9,366 nt of DNA. Origin: Methanobacteriota archaeon (GTDB taxonomy: Archaea > Halobacteriota > Methanosarcinia > Methanosarcinales > Methanoperedenaceae). Shown here piece after piece: positions 6,848 to 9,366 of this stretch. The DNA is taken from assembly GCA_018899795.1 (NCBI GenBank), contig JAHIHJ010000170.1, positions 1-9,366 of the forward strand, written 5' to 3'. Position numbers and translations under genes: made by a program. The notes below the pieces were generated by a model. That model ran no database searches. It was given only the letters and a program-made list of their open reading frames with translations, and was not told the origin of the DNA. How positions within the stretch are numbered: position 1 is the first letter of the stretch; every line of letters begins with the position of its first letter.

Positions 6848-7840
6848 AGAACCTTTTGCGTTACGGGTTTTGGAAAAAAGCTGAAAAAGCACAATGACTT
6901 ACTGAAAATCGAGTCAAAAGAAGACGACAATGACGAGGCTAAAAACCTTTTAGTCAGTCCTCTGGACTTCGATGCGGTAATCGTTTCAGGAGAACACGAC
7001 ATTACGACAGGAGCCATCCGCCTTCTTCTCAAGAATGAAATCGACCTGATGATCCTCGATCATTTCGGGAACCCGGCAGGTTATATCCTCCCATGTGGCA
7101 AAAGCAAATTGATAGAGCGTCATGAGACACAGAGCCGGATATCTTCATCAAAGGCGCTCTGTATTGCAAAAGCAATGTGCATCGCCTCAATGATAAATAA
7201 AATCTCGCTTTTGCGCAGCATCCAGAAGAACACTGGAGTTGATATCGAAACACATATCGAAAGAATACGGAAAATGACCGTACAGGCAGAATCCTGTCTG
7301 GAGATCAACTCACTTCAGGGTTTTGAATGTTTCTCTACAAATGAGTACTACTCAGCCCTTATGAAAATAATACCTGCCGAGTTCAATTTTACCGGAAGGA
7401 ACAGGAACCCGCCGATGGATCCATTCAATTCCCTTCTGGGATATGGCTATGGCATCCTTTATTCGAAAATTCGCAGTGCGATCGTTAAAGCAGGGCTCAG
7501 CCCATATTATGGAGTGTTCCATGCCTCATATAAGAACCAGGAAGCGCTTGTTTATGACCTCATCGAAGAATTCAGGCAGCCGATAGTGGACAGGGTGGTT
7601 CTAACGCTTATTGCGAGAAAACAGGTATCTTCTGATGATTTCAATGTTACGAATGAAGGATGCTTTTTCAAGAATAATTTTAAGAAAAAGTATGCCGGGA
7701 TCATACTTACAAGACTTGAGCAGGAATATACATACGAGAACGAGAAAAAGACTTTTTCTGAAATCATCGAGGCTCAGGCTGACATTCTTGCATCCGCTAT
7801 ACTTGAGACAGGTAAATATTCACCTTTCATTTACAGGTGA
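6845..7840 (+). CDS. cas1: Cas1 integrase with a non-canonical (ATT) start codon
   Basis: Cas1 is the integrase that, with Cas2, inserts new spacers at the leader end of the array. Read from ATT 6845 the protein has 331 residues, the usual Cas1 length. It begins with the family's N-terminal strand (RTFCVTGFGKKL, 2-13), then FDAVIVSGEHDITTGAIRLLL (42-62, the beta-domain core). The three metal ligands are in place: E161 in LQGFE, H226 in GVFH and D238 in VYDLIEEF. No ATG, GTG or TTG occurs in frame between the stop at 6836-6838 and ATG 7049 (residue 69). ATT stands exactly where other Cas1 proteins have Met (M-R-T-x-x-V-T-G). Starting at 7049 would delete most of the N-terminal domain. Options are genuine AUU initiation, a point mutation (ATG to ATT) silencing cas1, or a sequence error. 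The 3' end overlaps a possible GTG start of cas2. Confidence 0.9.
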   Translation: MRTFCVTGFGKKLKKHNDLLKIESKEDDNDEAKNLLVSPLDFDAVIVSGEHDITTGAIRLLLKNEIDLMILDHFGNPAGYILPCGKSKLIERHETQSRISSSKALCIAKAMCIASMINKISLLRSIQKNTGVDIETHIERIRKMTVQAESCLEINSLQGFECFSTNEYYSALMKIIPAEFNFTGRNRNPPMDPFNSLLGYGYGILYSKIRSAIVKAGLSPYYGVFHASYKNQEALVYDLIEEFRQPIVDRVVLTLIARKQVSSDDFNVTNEGCFFKNNFKKKYAGIILTRLEQEYTYENEKKTFSEIIEAQADILASAILETGKYSPFIYR

Positions 7841-7842
7841 TC
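7836..7842 (+). promoter_or_regulatory. Ribosome binding site of cas2
   Basis: GGTGATC spans the cas1 stop codon and matches the 16S anti-Shine-Dalgarno sequence over seven bases. It favours ATG 7843 as the cas2 start; the GTG at 7837 lies within the site itself. It couples cas2 translation to the end of cas1. Confidence 0.55.
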
Positions 7843-8130
7843 ATGGCAGAAAAATTTGTGATGGTAGCTTACGATATCTCGGAGAACAGTATCAGAAACA
7901 GACTGATAGATGTCCTTTTTTATTTTGGTCTTGCGCGCGTGCAGTACAGCGTTTTTCTGGGATATGTTGGTGAAGCGCACTTTGACCGGATGGCTGAAAG
8001 GATACGCAGCGAATTTGAGCCGGATGATGTGAAAATACTCATCGTGGAGATATGCAAAGGATGCTTCAAGAACATAATTTCAATAAATTATGACATACCC
8101 AAAGAAAAGCAGAAGAATCTTGTTGTTTGA
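7843..8130 (+). CDS. cas2: Cas2, structural partner of Cas1 in spacer acquisition
   Basis: This 95-residue protein has the size and ferredoxin-like pattern of Cas2. It opens with the strand FVMVAYDI (5-12), where D11 is the conserved Asp at the dimer interface. The first helix is SIRNRLIDVLFYFG (16-29), followed by VQYSVFLGYV (33-42), the family's Q-x-S-V-F-x-G strand. Later strands are VKILIVEIC (63-71) and NIISINYDI (77-85). In the cell two Cas1 dimers clamp one Cas2 dimer, which measures the prespacer. The gene follows cas1 with overlapping signals, and the array leader begins directly after its stop, the classic adaptation-module layout. A GTG start at 7837 would add two residues. Confidence 0.92.
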   Translation: MAEKFVMVAYDISENSIRNRLIDVLFYFGLARVQYSVFLGYVGEAHFDRMAERIRSEFEPDDVKILIVEICKGCFKNIISINYDIPKEKQKNLVV

Positions 8131-8244
8131 ACAATCCGGCTGACCTTTATAAATCAGGTCAATATGAAGAGACCGCCAAATTTTCAAGGATAAAACAAGG
8201 CATTTTAGAGGAGGAAAAGGGATTTAAGGGAACAAAACCATATT
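8131..8244 (+). promoter_or_regulatory. CRISPR leader
   Basis: This 114-base non-coding stretch separates the cas2 stop from the first repeat. Its place between cas1-cas2 and the array marks the left end as the leader-proximal, newest end and implies rightward transcription. It contains a TATA box, a flanking inverted repeat and a purine-rich block at about 8205-8229 (GAGGAGGAAAAGGG at its core). The last ~25 bases before the repeat should contain the integration anchor for Cas1-Cas2. No open reading frame is supported here. Confidence 0.75.
8141..8161 (+). promoter_or_regulatory. Array promoter: TATA box inside a 6-bp inverted repeat
   Basis: TTTATAAA (8146-8153) is a good archaeal TATA box. 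Transcription would start near 8175, about 70 bases ahead of the first repeat, giving the precursor crRNA. TGACCT (8141-8146) and AGGTCA (8156-8161) are perfect reverse complements on either side of a nine-base centre that contains most of the box. A dimeric regulator bound here would block TBP, so this may be an operator for the array. Confidence 0.55.
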
Positions 8245-9366
8245 GTTGAAAACAGAACCCCCAAAAATAGGGTATGGCAACTTTATGGTTTCATTAGATT
8301 GTTTTATTCCCCACATTGTTGAAAACAGAACCCCCAAAAATAGGGTATGGCAACATATCCAGTTTGCCATGATTCACCTTACCCTTATGTGTTGAAAACA
8401 GAACCCCCAAAAATAGGGTATGGCAACGATATTAGATCTGGATTACAGTTAGGTTTATCATAAGTTGAAAACAGAACCCCCAAAAATAGGGTATGGCAAC
8501 TCATCAAACTCAGCCTCGTTACCTGAAATTGTAGAGTTGAAAACAGAACCCCCAAAAATAGGGTATGGCAACGTTGCAACCTCAACCGCATTATTGACGT
8601 ATTCTGTTGTTGAAAACAGAACCCCCAAAAATAGGGTATGGCAACTTATCGCTATAATGTATTAACGTTTTGCTTTGTGTTGAAAACAGAACCCCCAAAA
8701 ATAGGGTATGGCAACTAAGCTGACTCAGGAACAATCAGAATTATCCATATTGTTGAAAACAGAACCCCCAAAAATAGGGTATGGCAACTAATAATTACTG
8801 CATCATTAACTATTATTGTTGCGTTGAAAACAGAACCCCCAAAAATAGGGTATGGCAACAAACATACCTGTAAAAGACCGCGTTGCCGCACGCCTGGTTG
8901 AAAACAGAACCCCCAAAAATAGGGTATGGCAACCATATCTATTGCCATCAATCGCCTATCATCATAATTGGTTGAAAACAGAACCCCCAAAAATAGGGTA
9001 TGGCAACAGAGCGATCCTAAATTGGCTCTTATCAAGCGATCTTAGTTGAAAACAGAACCCCCAAAAATAGGGTATGGCAACTTGCGAAACAGGGACACAT
9101 CTTCCGCTATGTGTGTTGTTGAAAACAGAACCCCCAAAAATAGGGTATGGCAACCTGATTTAATCGGGGCTAAGGTTACGGAAGGTACTTTTAGTTGAAA
9201 ACAGAACCCCCAAAAATAGGGTATGGCAACTCATCTTCAATGATACAGGATGGGAGCATCCCTGTACGTTGAAAACAGAACCCCCAAAAATAGGGTATGG
9301 CAACGCTACATTCCACCCATCCACGACACTATAATATGTTGAAAACAGAACCCCCAAAAATAGGGT
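8245..9366 (+). CRISPR. CRISPR array, 15 complete 37-bp repeats plus one truncated, running off the right edge
   Basis: Repeats start at 8245, 8318, 8391, 8464, 8536, 8609, 8679, 8752, 8823, 8897, 8971, 9045, 9118, 9194, 9268 and 9338; the last is cut after 29 bases. All copies are identical by eye. Each begins GTTGAAAACAG, ends GGTATGGCAAC and has CCCCC and GGG runs in the middle. The ends are complementary (GTTG/CAAC), and an internal ACCC...GGGT pair could form a short hairpin around an A-rich loop, a possible recognition site for a Cas6 encoded elsewhere. The 15 spacers are, in order, 36, 36, 36, 35, 36, 33, 36, 34, 37, 37, 37, 36, 39, 37 and 33 bases and are all different. Open frames in this stretch on either strand are translations of the repeat and not genes. 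The array's full length and trailer end are not visible. Confidence 0.99.

Noticed and set aside
7049..7840. Cas1 starting at ATG 7049 (263 residues)
   Set aside because: It would discard 68 in-frame upstream residues that clearly match the Cas1 N-terminal domain; ATT 6845 gives the normal length.
7611..7973. A 120-codon forward frame spanning the end of cas1 and the start of cas2
   Set aside because: It overlaps both well-supported genes in another frame and resembles no protein family.
8203..8229. Purine-rich GAGGAGGAAAAGGG as a ribosome binding site for a small gene
   Set aside because: No start codon opens a frame at suitable spacing before the repeats begin; it is more likely part of the CRISPR leader.
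8385..9357. Open reading frames on both strands across the array, encoding repeated peptides such as PYPIFGGSVF
   Set aside because: They are conceptual translations of the 37-base CRISPR repeat and spacers, with no ribosome binding sites.

Overview
The window is one CRISPR-Cas locus, all on the + strand. It contains most of a type III effector operon, an accessory two-gene module, cas1, cas2, a leader and the start of a CRISPR array that runs off the right edge. The host is most likely an archaeon, possibly of the Methanosarcinales/anaerobic methane-oxidiser sort. This is inferred from archaeal-style TATA boxes ahead of cas1 and the array, heavy use of ATA and AGA/AGG codons, and GGAGG-type ribosome binding sites. 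A bacterium carrying a transferred locus cannot be excluded.

Positions 1-6765 form a tightly packed operon whose neighbouring genes overlap by 1-4 bases or abut. The order is: the 3' end of a gene cut by the left edge (perhaps the Cas10 C-terminus), a Csm3-like Cas7, a Csx10-like Cas5-group protein, a Csm2-like small subunit (Cas11), an unrecognised helical protein, a canonical Csm3-type Cas7, and a Cas7-Cas7 fusion. Two genes follow that are not part of the effector complex: a stand-alone CARF-domain protein and a PIN-like nuclease. The Csx10-like protein and the several Cas7 paralogues, one of them a double Cas7, point to subtype III-D or a close relative.

Positions 6766-8130 hold cas1 and cas2 behind their own TATA box. 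cas1 has no ATG, GTG or TTG codon at its expected start. The position where the initiating Met should be is ATT at 6845, and that codon lies in one arm of a 10-bp inverted repeat that also covers the TATA box. All three Cas1 metal-binding residues are present downstream.

Positions 8131-8244 are the leader, with a TATA box framed by a 6-bp inverted repeat. From 8245 to the right edge there are 15 complete identical 37-base repeats, 15 spacers of 33-39 bases and a truncated 16th repeat.

Working model: crRNAs from the array guide the Cas7/Csx10/Cas11 complex to target RNA. If the Cas10 encoded to the left has an active cyclase, cyclic oligoadenylate would be sensed by the CARF protein, which would control the PIN nuclease made from the adjoining gene. 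No cas6 is visible here, so crRNA processing must depend on a gene elsewhere.
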